64,000 nt of DNA from JBEBVQ01 sp964527735 (GCA_964527735.1 CAZGPG010000004.1:186001-250000); one strand, 5' to 3'. Counted from the stretch's first letter, positions 1-9,129 are shown. Notes: generated by a model from the letters alone, not told the origin. Numbers and translations are program-made.

Positions 1-2
1 CC

Positions 3-1568
3 AAAGGCCGGCTTGATCTCTCGCAGGTACAACAGTTCGTACCACTTGATGCAGGTACAAAATTAACCGGCATCATTCTTGCCGATCTGGCCATTAAAGG
101 TTCCGTTGCGGCGGCAGAGAAAAAGCAGTTCGATAAAATAGATGCATCGGGCAGCATCAACATCAGCGACCTGTTCTACGCAGATAAAGATATGCCCGGC
201 GGCGCACGCATCAATAGTCTGTTGCTCAACTTCAACCCGAAAAACGTAACCGTATCCAATCTCAAAGGCTCCTACCTGCAAAGCAATTTCTCGGGAGACG
301 GATATGTCAATAATCTGCTGAATTATTATCTCAACAATGACCCGCTCGATGGCACGATCAATATTGCAGTAGATAAAGTGGACGTAAACAAGTTTATGGG
401 TGATGCTTCCGCAACTCCTGAACAACAGCCGTCTGCAACAGAAAGCCCTGCCGGCAGCACACCGGTATTTATCGTACCGGCCAATCTCAACATTACACTC
501 AATGCCAAAGCAGGCCAGGTGATCTACGACAAGCTCGTGCTTTCCGATGTAAAAGGCACCGTAGCCATACGCAATGAAACCGTTTACCTGCAAGGGCTTT
601 CGGGGAAAGGCCTGGACGGCTACATGCAGATTGACGGGTCCTACAGCACAAAGAATGATAAAAAGAATCCCGACATAAACCTGAGCTACAGGCTTCAGAA
701 CCTGGACATAGAAAAAACATTCGCGACCTTCAATACCGTTGAAAAGCTGATGCCCGCAGGAAAATATATGGCAGGGAAAATGACCTCCAACCTGACCGTA
801 AAAGGGAAGCTCGACCAGGAAATGAACCCTATACTGAACAGCCTCACCGGGCAGGGCGACTTACTGCTGATAGACGGCGTGCTCAGCAAGTTTGAACCCG
901 TAGAGCAACTGGCGGCAAAGCTGAACATTAAACAATTGCAGAAAATTTCCCTGAAGGATATCAAGAATTATTTCCGTTTTGAAAACGGCCGTGTGACGGT
1001 AGATCCGTTCAAATTCAATCAGTCCGGTATTTCATTTGACGCCGGCGGCAGTCATGGCTTCGACCAGACATTACAATATGCCGTGAATTTATCTGCGCCA
1101 CGTTCGGTTTTGGGAAGCCAGGGCAATGCGCTGATCAATAACCTCGCCGGCCAGGCTAAAGCCAAAGGCATACCGGTAGAGATCGGCGAAACGATTAATC
1201 TGGCCGTAAAGATCGGCGGTACAATTACCAAACCGGTGATAGAGACTAACCTGAGAGAAGCTGCCGGCAATGTGGTGGAAGACCTGAAAAAAAAGGTAGA
1301 AGCAGAAGTAAGGGCAAAAGCGGATAGCGTGAAACGAGTTGTTACAGACAGCCTGAATGCGATAAAAGCAAAGGCGGAAGCAGAAGCACGCAAGGCAGCC
1401 GAAGACGCCAAGCAAGCCGCAAAGAAAGCGGCTGAGGATGAGTTGAAAAGACAGCTTTCCGGTAAAAAAGACAGTACCGATCTGAAGAAAGATCTTGAAA
1501 AAGCAGGGCAGGATGCCGGAGATAAAGCCAAGGATGCGCTGAAGGGAATTATGAAAAAGAAGAAATAG
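3..1568 (+). CDS. AsmA-like envelope protein, C-terminal part (5' end outside window)
   Basis: The frame is open from the left edge (first full codon at base 3), so only the C-terminal part is present; the internal ATG at 192 is not a true start. Long stretches of amphipathic beta pattern with 'L.G.G.L...G' phrases (for example SLTGQGDLLLIDGVLSKF and GGTITKPVIETNL) are typical of the AsmA C-terminal region. These proteins are inner-membrane-anchored, span the periplasm and are linked to lipid traffic to the outer membrane. The last ~100 residues are a Lys/Ala/Glu-rich helical tail (about residues 370-458 counted from the internal Met), common in Bacteroidota AsmA proteins. A polysaccharide-deacetylase-like gene follows 44 bp later on the same strand. 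The family call is from pattern recognition and the exact role is not known. Confidence 0.75.
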   Translation, partial: KGRLDLSQVQQFVPLDAGTKLTGIILADLAIKGSVAAAEKKQFDKIDASGSINISDLFYADKDMPGGARINSLLLNFNPKNVTVSNLKGSYLQSNFSGDGYVNNLLNYYLNNDPLDGTINIAVDKVDVNKFMGDASATPEQQPSATESPAGSTPVFIVPANLNITLNAKAGQVIYDKLVLSDVKGTVAIRNETVYLQGLSGKGLDGYMQIDGSYSTKNDKKNPDINLSYRLQNLDIEKTFATFNTVEKLMPAGKYMAGKMTSNLTVKGKLDQEMNPILNSLTGQGDLLLIDGVLSKFEPVEQLAAKLNIKQLQKISLKDIKNYFRFENGRVTVDPFKFNQSGISFDAGGSHGFDQTLQYAVNLSAPRSVLGSQGNALINNLAGQAKAKGIPVEIGETINLAVKIGGTITKPVIETNLREAAGNVVEDLKKKVEAEVRAKADSVKRVVTDSLNAIKAKAEAEARKAAEDAKQAAKKAAEDELKRQLSGKKDSTDLKKDLEKAGQDAGDKAKDALKGIMKKKK

Positions 1569-1612
1569 CCCTCATGGCATAGCTTTGATCATATCCCGGC
1601 GTTCTTAAGAAT

Positions 1613-2917
1613 ATGAACCAGATCCCAATATTCGTACCACGCACCAGCCCACGTCTGACTTATATACTGGGCTGGCTCTTTGATGAACAGATCGGGGCGG
1701 GATTTCGTATCATTACCAGCGAAGCCGAAGCGGCAGCATTGCCCTTTTGCATCGCATACGGAACTGTTTTACCTCATGCGTTATCCATCCCGGACGCAGG
1801 GCTGTTATGGGAACAATCAGTAAGGCCACAATCACCCGTATCCGGCGACTGGAACGGCCTGCCGGTTATTTTCTCCACTGCTGTCAGTGATTATACACTG
1901 CCATTCGATCTCTTCTCTGCCCTGTTTTTCCATATCAGCAGATACGAAGAATATATTCCTTATACACCGGATAAGCACAATCGTTACTCCGCCACAGAAA
2001 GCATTTTATACAAAAGCGGCTGCCTGGAGCGACCGCTGGCGGACGAATGGATACAGACCTTCCGGTTGTTACTGCGGGTTTATAACCAATCCACACCCGC
2101 ACCGGCATTTTCTTTTCAGCCTACTTATGATATAGACATCGCCTGGTCGTATCGGCACAAAGGATGGAAGCGGGCTACCGGAGCGGCATTGAAAGACCTG
2201 TTGACCGGAAACTTCGGCACAGTCAGGGATCGCCTGGCTACCGGCGCAGGAAAAAAGAAAGATCCCTATGATGCATTTGACAGCATGCAGGCATGGCACC
2301 ATCGCTACGGATTTCAACCTTATTATTTTATACTGGCCTCACTGCGCGCTACGGCTTTCGATAAAAACATTTCTCCGACTCACCCTGCCATGCAGGTATT
2401 GATCCGGCGACTGGGAGCAGAAGGTGTTGCCGGCATACATCCTTCTTATTATTCGGATCAACATCCCCGATACCTGGATGACGAAAAAAAGCAACTGGAA
2501 GAGATACTCGGGCAAGAGATTATTTTTTCACGGCAGCATTATATAAAAATGAAACTGCCGGATACCTGCAGGGTATTGCTCCGAGCCGGTATCACTGATG
2601 ATTTCAGCATGGGGTACGGTACTCATTTGGGATTTCGTGCAGCTACGGGGCAGTCGTTCCTCTGGTACGATCTCACAACAGAAAGCGTCACGGCGCTTCG
2701 TCTGCATCCTTTCTGCTTCATGGACACCACGGCACGGTTCGAAGCCGGGCTAACAGCCGCAGAAGCCTTCAAAAGGCTGGCACAGCTAACAATGTTGCTA
2801 CAGGCTACACACAGCCGGCTGACCACGATATTCCACAACTTCTCGCTGGGCACGGACCCGGGATGGAGCGGCTGGGCCGAAGCGTATCATGATTTTTTGC
2901 AGCAGCAACCGGGATAA
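1613..2917 (+). CDS. Polysaccharide deacetylase-like (NodB-fold) protein
   Basis: A 434-residue protein with no evident signal peptide. The N-terminal ~150 residues resemble the accessory domain of Bacteroidota deacetylase-like proteins (DUF7033 type). The second half starts with FQPTYDIDIAW near residue 170, where the Asp pair matches the NodB metal and catalytic Asp motif, and later has GIHPSYYS near residue 280, matching the H-x-x-S/T motif. The expected reaction is metal-dependent removal of N- or O-acetyl groups from a cell-surface polysaccharide. The exact substrate cannot be read from the sequence. It may be co-transcribed with the preceding AsmA-like gene. About 140 bp without a gene separate it from the old end of the CRISPR array. 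Confidence 0.7.
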   Translation: MNQIPIFVPRTSPRLTYILGWLFDEQIGAGFRIITSEAEAAALPFCIAYGTVLPHALSIPDAGLLWEQSVRPQSPVSGDWNGLPVIFSTAVSDYTLPFDLFSALFFHISRYEEYIPYTPDKHNRYSATESILYKSGCLERPLADEWIQTFRLLLRVYNQSTPAPAFSFQPTYDIDIAWSYRHKGWKRATGAALKDLLTGNFGTVRDRLATGAGKKKDPYDAFDSMQAWHHRYGFQPYYFILASLRATAFDKNISPTHPAMQVLIRRLGAEGVAGIHPSYYSDQHPRYLDDEKKQLEEILGQEIIFSRQHYIKMKLPDTCRVLLRAGITDDFSMGYGTHLGFRAATGQSFLWYDLTTESVTALRLHPFCFMDTTARFEAGLTAAEAFKRLAQLTMLLQATHSRLTTIFHNFSLGTDPGWSGWAEAYHDFLQQQPG

Positions 2918-3059
2918 GGGAAGTGTCTGTGTAAATAATGCTCCTTTTAGACCAATGGTTGTGTGATTACGTCTATGCCGGTCACTGTCTACGCCTCTGG
3001 ATGTTTGTCATGGGAGATTTAAAGATAGCAAGCCGCACTTATGTTATTGTTATTATGAT

Positions 3060-5973
3060 TTTTCAATTCCATTTTGGTACGATTAAAAGGTTGGGGCCGC
3101 TCGTCTTCGGTCTTGCGGTCTTTGAATTTCAATTCCACATTGGTCCGATTAAAAGTCTTTAAATGGATGAATAGAGCAATTTCAGATCAATTTCAATTCC
3201 ACTTGGTCCGATTAAAAGTAAAAGGGAGGTGGGAAATGGATAGCATATATCATATTTCAATTCCACTTTGGTACGATTAAAAGGGCGACTTCGTAGGCGT
3301 GACCGCCGAAACCATCAAATTTCAATTCCACTTTGGTACGATTAAAAGTTGAAGCTGTTTCGCTGTTTGTGGCGAATGAACCTATTTCAATTCCACTTTG
3401 GTACGATTAAAAGCCTTATCCTGGTAGGCGTCCAGGAGCCGGTAGGCCAATTTCAATTCCACTTTGGTACGATTAAAAGCTGTTATGGGACGTCCTTCCA
3501 GTTCGGTGTAGAATCATTTCAATTCCACTTTGGTACGATTAAAAGTTGTGCGTCAGTGCAAGTGACGAGTACACCTCATGCATTTCAATTCCACTTTGGT
3601 ACGATTAAAAGTTTGCAGGTCTGTACGGAACATGCCGGAGTTCTGGCATTTCAATTCCACTTTGGTACGATTAAAAGACAGCAGGGACACAATGCGATTA
3701 ATCCGGTTGAATATTTCAATTCCACTTTGGTACGATTAAAAGGGATTTTCGTTTGCCCATCGTCGAGCTGGTACTCTGATTTCAATTCCACTTTGGTACG
3801 ATTAAAAGAATTATACGACAATGCCAGTAGGTGGAGATATCATATTTCAATTCCACTTTGGTACGATTAAAAGTTATCAAAAGCACCGGGCATGACGAAG
3901 ACTATCTAATTTCAATTCCACTTTGGTACGATTAAAAGGATCTGGCAGACGATTATGCTCGTCGCGGCATCATCGTATTTCAATTCCACTTTGGTACGAT
4001 TAAAAGGCCGCAAGCAATTCTACGGCTCGATGGAGATACGATTTCAATTCCACTTTGGTACGATTAAAAGGCTTGCTCTTTGTCGCAGCCGTGCTCTTTC
4101 TGAAATTTCAATTCCACTTTGGTACGATTAAAAGTGGGTATCAGTAGCCTTCGCGAATGAGTATCATTACGGATTTCAATTCCACTTTGGTACGATTAAA
4201 AGCTTGTAGATAACGGAGGATCGTCAGGTAGCGTTACATTTCAATTCCACTTTGGTACGATTAAAAGTCAATCTTCGCCTCCATCGCCGCGCGAAGGTTC
4301 GCGTATTTCAATTCCACTTTGGTACGATTAAAAGACCTTATCCCAGCTGCCTTTCATACGGCTTACTCATTTCAATTCCACTTTGGTACGATTAAAAGTG
4401 TTGGAGCAGAAGGGGTGTGCGAAGTAGTTCATGATTTCAATTCCACTTTGGTACGATTAAAAGAAGCTGTGTACATCGCAAAAGGCGCAATGTGGTTATA
4501 TTTCAATTCCACTTTGGTACGATTAAAAGGGCGTGCTCAATCGCGTTAAAGTGCCTTATGTCGAGAATTTCAATTCCACTTTGGTACGATTAAAAGAGAC
4601 AGAGGTCAAAGAACAGCAAAGCAAACAGGGATATTTCAATTCCACTTTGGTACGATTAAAAGGGCGTAATCCACTAATCTCCATACGCCGCATATAGATT
4701 TCAATTCCACTTTGGTACGATTAAAAGCCTCACGATTTGCAGACGAAATATATTCCTCGTGTGATTTCAATTCCACTTTGGTACGATTAAAAGATCTACC
4801 GTTAATCCGGTGCTTTCTTCGTAGGCTTATTTCAATTCCACTTTGGTACGATTAAAAGGATTCAATGAATCGGCAAGGGTCAAGCGTTGTAGTAATTTCA
4901 ATTCCACTTTGGTACGATTAAAAGCTTCAACGGTTTTGTTTTTCTTCGTGCCGAAAAGGTCAATTTCAATTCCACTTTGGTACGATTAAAAGTTAGTCAT
5001 GCTGTAACCTGCATCGCTCATTGTTAATTTCAATTCCACTTTGGTACGATTAAAAGACGCCGCGTTATCCGTCCTCACCTTTGCTTTCGGTATTTCAATT
5101 CCACTTTGGTACGATTAAAAGACGGGGAAGGCCATAGCCTTACCGGTGGGTTGTTCTGTATTTCAATTCCACTTTGGTACGATTAAAAGTTACGACGTCC
5201 GCGACTGGCTGGCGTCGATCAATCATTTCAATTCCACTTTGGTACGATTAAAAGTCAAGAGCAGTCCCCATCACGTATCCTTCCTGATTATTTCAATTCC
5301 ACTTTGGTACGATTAAAAGTGGTGCAGTCCAAAGCAGGATACCGTCGCACGATCTTATTTCAATTCCACTTTGGTACGATTAAAAGTCAGAGGTAAAGAA
5401 AGTGGCCTGCGAGTTTGGTTATTTCAATTCCACTTTGGTACGATTAAAAGTTACCTTCAATCGCTTTGCTGACGTCCATTGCCTCAAATTTCAATTCCAC
5501 TTTGGTACGATTAAAAGCGTTCTCGAAAGAAGCGATCATGCTGCCTTCTACTGTATTTCAATTCCACTTTGGTACGATTAAAAGCAAATCAAAAAAGGAA
5601 CATCCGGGGTTTTGACCTTATTTCAATTCCACTTTGGTACGATTAAAAGCGGGGTTGCCGATCGGGGAAGTGATCAAAAAGTTATTTCAATTCCACTTTG
5701 GTACGATTAAAAGATTTCGCGCCTGCTTCGCCAACAGATTCATTAAATATATTTCAATTCCACTTTGGTACGATTAAAAGTATATTGTCCAGCGTATCGC
5801 GAAGTAGATTGAATATTTCAATTCCACTTTGGTACGATTAAAAGTACCCGCGCGTAATAGGGTCGTCGAATAGTTCCAGATTTCAATTCCACTTTGGTAC
5901 GATTAAAAGGATGTACTGCTTCGTACCCCAGGTGATTTCCTCAATTTCAATTCCACTTTGGTACGATTAAAAG
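3060..5973 (-). CRISPR. CRISPR array, type I-B repeat, 45 repeats and 44 spacers
   Basis: I counted 45 copies of a 30-nt repeat (first copy 3060-3089, last 5944-5973) with spacers of about 34-38 nt. On the plus strand the repeat begins ATTTCAATTCCACTTTGG and ends TACGATTAAAAG. Its reverse complement ends in ATTGAAAT, the usual 8-nt crRNA 5' handle of type I-B repeats, so the array is read on the minus strand. The three leftmost copies are worn: the copy at 3060 has two changes, the one at 3126 has two, and the one at 3190 has a base missing plus a change. All copies from 3254 on look identical. Worn repeats mark the leader-distal, oldest end, which agrees with a leader at the right beside cas2. 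No spacer source could be identified by eye. Confidence 0.98.
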
Positions 5974-6181
5974 CCGTTAATAAAAACGGGAACAAAGTCT
6001 GTACATCAGAACTTTGTCCCGTCAAAAATAGCTGTTTTTTGTGGGTTTCGTAGTCGAATGGCAGTGATAGGATTTTGCCTGTGGTTCGACGACCCGATAG
6101 AAACCGCGATTGTCTTTATTTTCCGTATGTCAAAGAGCTGGTCGTTCCCATAATGATACCTCAGCGCCGCCGGGACGACGA
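5974..6181 (-). promoter_or_regulatory. CRISPR leader with promoter-like box and terminal hairpin
   Basis: This is the 208 bp between the newest repeat and the cas2 stop. Read on the minus strand it contains CTCTTTGACATACGGAAAAT (around 6110-6133), resembling CRISPR leader sequences of the phylum. It also contains TATTTTTG (6023-6030), matching the Bacteroidota -7 box TAnnTTTG, though I see no good -33 TTTG at the right distance. Directly after it is a stem: CGGGAACAAAGT (5986-5997) pairs with ACTTTGTCCCG (6010-6020) with one bulged base. The stem is followed on the minus strand by TTTTTATT and then the first repeat. It looks like an intrinsic terminator but lies next to the array; see findings. 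Confidence 0.7.
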
Positions 6182-6445
6182 CTAAAGGATATTGTCAAGC
6201 TCGTTTTTCTCCCTGCCCATGATCTGCTTCTCCAGCCATTTCTCCTGCCGGCTCTTAAAGATAATCAGACTATCTTTTTCTTTGTCCATAATACCTCCCG
6301 CCTCTTGCAACAGTTCCTTCAGCTTCACTTCCGTGATCTCCCCTTCAAAAACACTGTTCTGTATCCAGTTCAGATAGCGGCGGCATAACTTCAGCATTTT
6401 GCCTACCCGTTTTTCTTCGATATCATACACCAGTATCACGTACAT
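6182..6445 (-). CDS. cas2: CRISPR-associated endonuclease Cas2
   Basis: An 87-residue protein of normal Cas2 length, starting MYVILVYDIEEKRVGKML, which is the ferredoxin-like first strand with the conserved Asp (YDI). The IQNSVFEGEIT segment near residue 28 is also characteristic. Cas2 forms the structural core of the Cas1-Cas2 spacer integrase. The gene is the last of the cas operon and is separated from cas1 by an ~80-bp palindromic intergenic element. Its stop is 208 bp from the first repeat. Codon use and GC look like the host average, unlike the interference genes. Confidence 0.97.
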   Translation of the reverse strand: MYVILVYDIEEKRVGKMLKLCRRYLNWIQNSVFEGEITEVKLKELLQEAGGIMDKEKDSLIIFKSRQEKWLEKQIMGREKNELDNIL

Positions 6446-6449
6446 GTTT

Positions 6450-6527
6450 TTCAGGATTTAGGGGTGAGGGACTGAGGATTGAAGGGGCTTTTCATACCTC
6501 ACCCCTCAATCCTCACCCCTGAAAAAA
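6450..6527. repeat. Intergenic palindromic element, GGGTGAGG/GAGGATTGA family, copy 1
   Basis: This fills the gap between cas1 and cas2. The left part carries AGGGGTGAGG and TGAGGATTGA; the right part carries their complements CCTCACCCCTCAATCC and TCACCCCTGAAAA. It can fold as an imperfect hairpin. The same word family recurs at 17131-17192, 17476-17518, 18310-18340 and 18722-18790, always in gaps of the cas region or just beyond it. Confidence 0.7.
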
Positions 6528-7532
6528 CTACCACCACGCTTTAAAAGGTTTATATTCTTCCATATCAAGTATATGCTTCGTCAGCTTGTAGCACTCCAGC
6601 CTGATCAGATGCCGGTAGCTCACATGCCTGCCCAGTGAACGGTGTTTGATGGTCTCATTCAGTCGTTCGTCCCAGCTTTTTACTACCGTCTTCCGGGCGC
6701 CGTCTTTCAGCAGGCATTTGTTCAGACGCGTATCAAAATCCCGTTCCGTAACCTGCTTTTTATTCAGTAATGAGAAGATCAGCCGGTCGGCCAGTATGGG
6801 CTTGAAGATCTCTGCAATATCCAATGCCAGGGAATACCGCCGTGCCCCCGGCTGGTGCAGAAAGCTGATCGTAGGGTTCAGCTGGGTATGGTAAATCGCG
6901 TCGAGACAGGCGGTATAGCACATACTGTTGACAAAAGATATCATCGCATTGATCTCGTTCGACGGCGGCCGCTTTGTGCGCACCCCCATTTCAAAATCGT
7001 TAATGATCACTGCGAAGGCATCATAATAACACATCCGGATATTCCCTTCTATGCCCATCAGGGTCTCTACATCCGGCGCCGCTTCAATGCCGGCTGTCAG
7101 CTCTTCAATACGACTGATGCACCCGATGGTATCCTTTTCCCGGTTATTATAATACCGCAGGTTTTTCAGCATGTTGAAAGCCGCGCCGTCCACCAGCTTC
7201 CTGGCGATGGCCATCCGCTTCTTCTTATCCTGGTATGAAGCAGCCTGCGCGATCACCATCTTTCCCGCCAGCAGGTATTCCTTAGGCATAAAGCTGCCGG
7301 TATAATGCTCGTAGTAATCAAAGAAATGAACGCTGATCTGCTCTTTGCCCAGGAAATTATACAGGGCGCTGTTGGCGTCGAGGCTGCCGAAGCAGTACAG
7401 GTTATCCACGCCTTCCACCGGGATGTATTTAGGCGTGCCCTCATTACCCGCTTCATCCACCGGAGTAAACTTCAGCGTGTTGTCTTTACGGCTCATGCGG
7501 CCCGGGTTGAAGAGGTAGTAGGATTTTTTCAT
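6528..7532 (-). CDS. cas1: CRISPR-associated integrase Cas1
   Basis: A 334-residue protein of the I-B type Cas1 family. Expected catalytic residues are visible: Glu in LMGIEGNIRMCYYDAF (about residue 160), His in SFLHQPGARRYSLALD (about residue 225) and Asp in ALDIAEIFKP (about residue 237). The N-terminal beta domain starts MKKSYYLFNPGRMSRKDNTL. Together with Cas2 it inserts new spacers at the leader-side repeat. It is normally joined to cas4 in type I-B loci, but here ~2.85 kb of unrelated genes separates it from cas4. The gene therefore probably needs its own promoter in the 7533-7892 gap. Base composition is host-like. Confidence 0.97.
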   Translation of the reverse strand: MKKSYYLFNPGRMSRKDNTLKFTPVDEAGNEGTPKYIPVEGVDNLYCFGSLDANSALYNFLGKEQISVHFFDYYEHYTGSFMPKEYLLAGKMVIAQAASYQDKKKRMAIARKLVDGAAFNMLKNLRYYNNREKDTIGCISRIEELTAGIEAAPDVETLMGIEGNIRMCYYDAFAVIINDFEMGVRTKRPPSNEINAMISFVNSMCYTACLDAIYHTQLNPTISFLHQPGARRYSLALDIAEIFKPILADRLIFSLLNKKQVTERDFDTRLNKCLLKDGARKTVVKSWDERLNETIKHRSLGRHVSYRHLIRLECYKLTKHILDMEEYKPFKAWW

Positions 7533-7619
7533 TGTGGAATCACTTGCATGAAAAACGAAACTTTAATTTACGATTTTCATGGAAATAAACAGAATCGGAT
7601 ATCTGTTTGAATTTCACTT

Positions 7620-7713
7620 CAATTTAAAGCAAGGCTGACAGGAAAAGAAATTTAAAGACGGGCCGTACCGGTAAAGGGATTATTGTTCAACTTAAAGCAA
7701 AGCTGACAGGAAA
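7620..7713. repeat. Pair of 26-bp direct repeats in the cas1/antitoxin divergent gap
   Basis: Bases 7620-7645 and 7688-7713 are two copies of a 26-bp sequence (core TTAAAGCAAGGCTGACAGG, with two differences between copies), 68 bp apart. They lie in the 360-bp gap between the divergently read cas1 and antitoxin genes. The sequence is not the CRISPR repeat. It may be a regulator binding site or a relic of the event that brought in the island. Confidence 0.6.
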
Positions 7714-7870
7714 GGCTATGAGAAATCCTTAAATTTTATTCTGGCTTCTGCAACTTCCAATGTATGGGAAGACAGATTAGTATGAAAAACTTTAGATTTC
7801 AATATATTTAGTATGTTATAACAAAATATGTTTTTTTTAATTAAAATCTAAATAAGCACTTTTATTTAAA

Positions 7871-7888
7871 CAAAATTGTTTAATTTTG
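7871..7888. promoter_or_regulatory. Putative operator of the toxin-antitoxin pair
   Basis: CAAAATT (7871-7877), GTTT, AATTTTG (7882-7888) is a perfect 7-bp dyad ending 4 bp before the antitoxin ATG at 7893. Xre-family antitoxins usually repress their own promoter by binding a dyad in this position. The binding is inferred, not shown. Confidence 0.45.
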
Positions 7889-7892
7889 TATT

Positions 7893-8375
7893 ATGGAAAA
7901 AGAGCTATCCATACTGAAGGGCATACATCCTGGACTTTTCCTGGAGCATGAGCTGCGTAAGCGCAAGCTTGTCAAAGGTAAATTCGCCTTGCAATTGGGT
8001 GAATACCCGCAGCTTATCGGAGACATTACGAAAGGCAAACGGAGGATATCGCCCCGGATTGCCCTTAAACTGGATGAGGCGCTGGGCAAGGAAGAAGGCT
8101 TTTTTATGATCCTGCAGGCCCTTCATGATGTCAGGGAAGAAAAGCTGAGCCGCAGCAAAGCAGATCACCCGGATCTTTCCCAATTCCGGCCCGCAATTTT
8201 CTGGGATACGGATATCCGTAAGCTGGACTGGCAAGCACAGAAGAAGGCCATCATCACGCGGATTTTTGAGCGGGGCAATGCAAAGGAGAAAGAAGCAGTA
8301 ATCAATTTTTACGGGACAGATACCGTACAGGATATTACCGGCCGGTGTCCCGATCCGTCAAAAAATACACCGTGA
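7893..8375 (+). CDS. XRE-family antitoxin with DUF6922-like C-terminus
   Basis: A 160-residue protein. Residues ~15-75 look like a lambda-repressor-type helix-turn-helix (GLFLEHELRKRKLVKGKFAL then EYPQLIGDITKGKRRISPRI). The C-terminal part has AIFWDTDIRKLDWQAQKKAI and ends in an ERGN..EKEAVINFYG stretch, resembling the DUF6922 segment found in Bacteroidota antitoxins that sit beside AbiEii-type toxins. The stop overlaps the start of the toxin gene in a GTGA arrangement, so translation is probably coupled. It should neutralise the partner toxin and repress the promoter at the 7871-7888 dyad. It stands inside the cas operon on the opposite strand. Confidence 0.75.
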   Translation: MEKELSILKGIHPGLFLEHELRKRKLVKGKFALQLGEYPQLIGDITKGKRRISPRIALKLDEALGKEEGFFMILQALHDVREEKLSRSKADHPDLSQFRPAIFWDTDIRKLDWQAQKKAIITRIFERGNAKEKEAVINFYGTDTVQDITGRCPDPSKNTP

Positions 8376-9025
8376 CAAAAATCTATTGGCATACTGTATC
8401 CCCGCTGTTGACGGAAGCGCTGCATCAGCTCATGGAGGCTGAAGCACTCCAATCGTTCCGGCTTGTCGGAGGCACTTCGCTCAGCCTGCAGATGGGGCAC
8501 CGGATGTCCATTGATATTGATCTGTTCAGCGACAGTCTCTATGGATCGCTTGATTTCGGAAACATTGATTCCATCCTCAGGAAGACATTTTCTTATGTGG
8601 ATGATACCGGTATCGGCCTGGTGGCGATGGGTAAATCATACATCATCGGCCATAGCGAGCAGGAAAATCTCAAACTGGATATATACTATACCGATACCTT
8701 TATCCGGCCTGCCCTGGAAACGAAAGGCGTGCGCCTGGCTACGGTTGAAGAGATCGTGGCCATGAAACTGGACATCATACAGCGGGGCGGACGGAAGAAG
8801 GATTTCTGGGATATCCATGAGCTTATGGATCATTACAGCCTTGACACCATGCTTGCACTCCATGCAGAACGGTATCCATACACTCATGAACCGGACCTCA
8901 TCCGGAAAAATCTGACCGATTTCAGCAAGGCTGACGAGGATCCGGACCCTCACTGCCTGCGCGGAAAATACTGGGAACTGATCAAATACGATCTTGCCAC
9001 AACTTACGGAAACCTTACGATCTGA
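8372..9025 (+). CDS. AbiEii/AbiGii-family nucleotidyltransferase toxin
   Basis: The protein contains FRLVGGTSLSLQMGHRMSIDIDLFS, where the GG-T/S-L and the D-x-D-x-F motif (DIDLF) are the nucleotidyltransferase signature of AbiEii/MenT-like toxins. Later VEEIVAMKLDIIQRGGRKKDFWDIHEL is the family's second conserved block (K and R..RKKDFWD). Such toxins transfer nucleotides to RNA, often tRNA, and cause growth arrest or abort phage infection. I chose GTG at 8372, which overlaps the antitoxin stop by 4 bases; a GTG at 8345 would add nine residues. A strong terminator follows at 9049-9079. With the preceding gene it forms a type IV-like toxin-antitoxin pair. Confidence 0.82.
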   Translation: MTKIYWHTVSPLLTEALHQLMEAEALQSFRLVGGTSLSLQMGHRMSIDIDLFSDSLYGSLDFGNIDSILRKTFSYVDDTGIGLVAMGKSYIIGHSEQENLKLDIYYTDTFIRPALETKGVRLATVEEIVAMKLDIIQRGGRKKDFWDIHELMDHYSLDTMLALHAERYPYTHEPDLIRKNLTDFSKADEDPDPHCLRGKYWELIKYDLATTYGNLTI

Positions 9026-9048
9026 TATGCTTTGTTGCTGGTTTTTAT

Positions 9049-9079
9049 GGTGGTCGCATTTTGCGACCACCTTTTTTTT
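9049..9079 (+). terminator. Intrinsic terminator after the AbiEii-like toxin
   Basis: GGTGGTCGCA (9049-9058), loop TTT, TGCGACCACC (9062-9071), then eight T (9072-9079). The 10-bp stem is perfect and it ends the antitoxin-toxin transcript. Confidence 0.92.
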
Positions 9080-9129
9080 CGGTTTTGTAAGTTGTAACAT
9101 GATTGTATCAACAATTACGTCCTGTCAAA

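Noticed and set aside
1052..1531. A 159-codon minus-strand frame rich in Ala and Phe
   Set aside because: It is the antisense of the Lys/Ala-rich tail of the AsmA-like protein.
3074..4549. Long frames rich in FNSTLVRLK and FQFHFGTIKS
   Set aside because: They are translations of the CRISPR repeat, not proteins.
5986..6020. Array read on the plus strand with this hairpin as its terminator
   Set aside because: Worn repeats are at the opposite end and the ATTGAAAT handle is on the minus strand, both placing the leader here.
7620..7713. A second, mini CRISPR array near cas1
   Set aside because: There are only two repeats, unlike the 30-nt array repeat, so a CRISPR is not supported.
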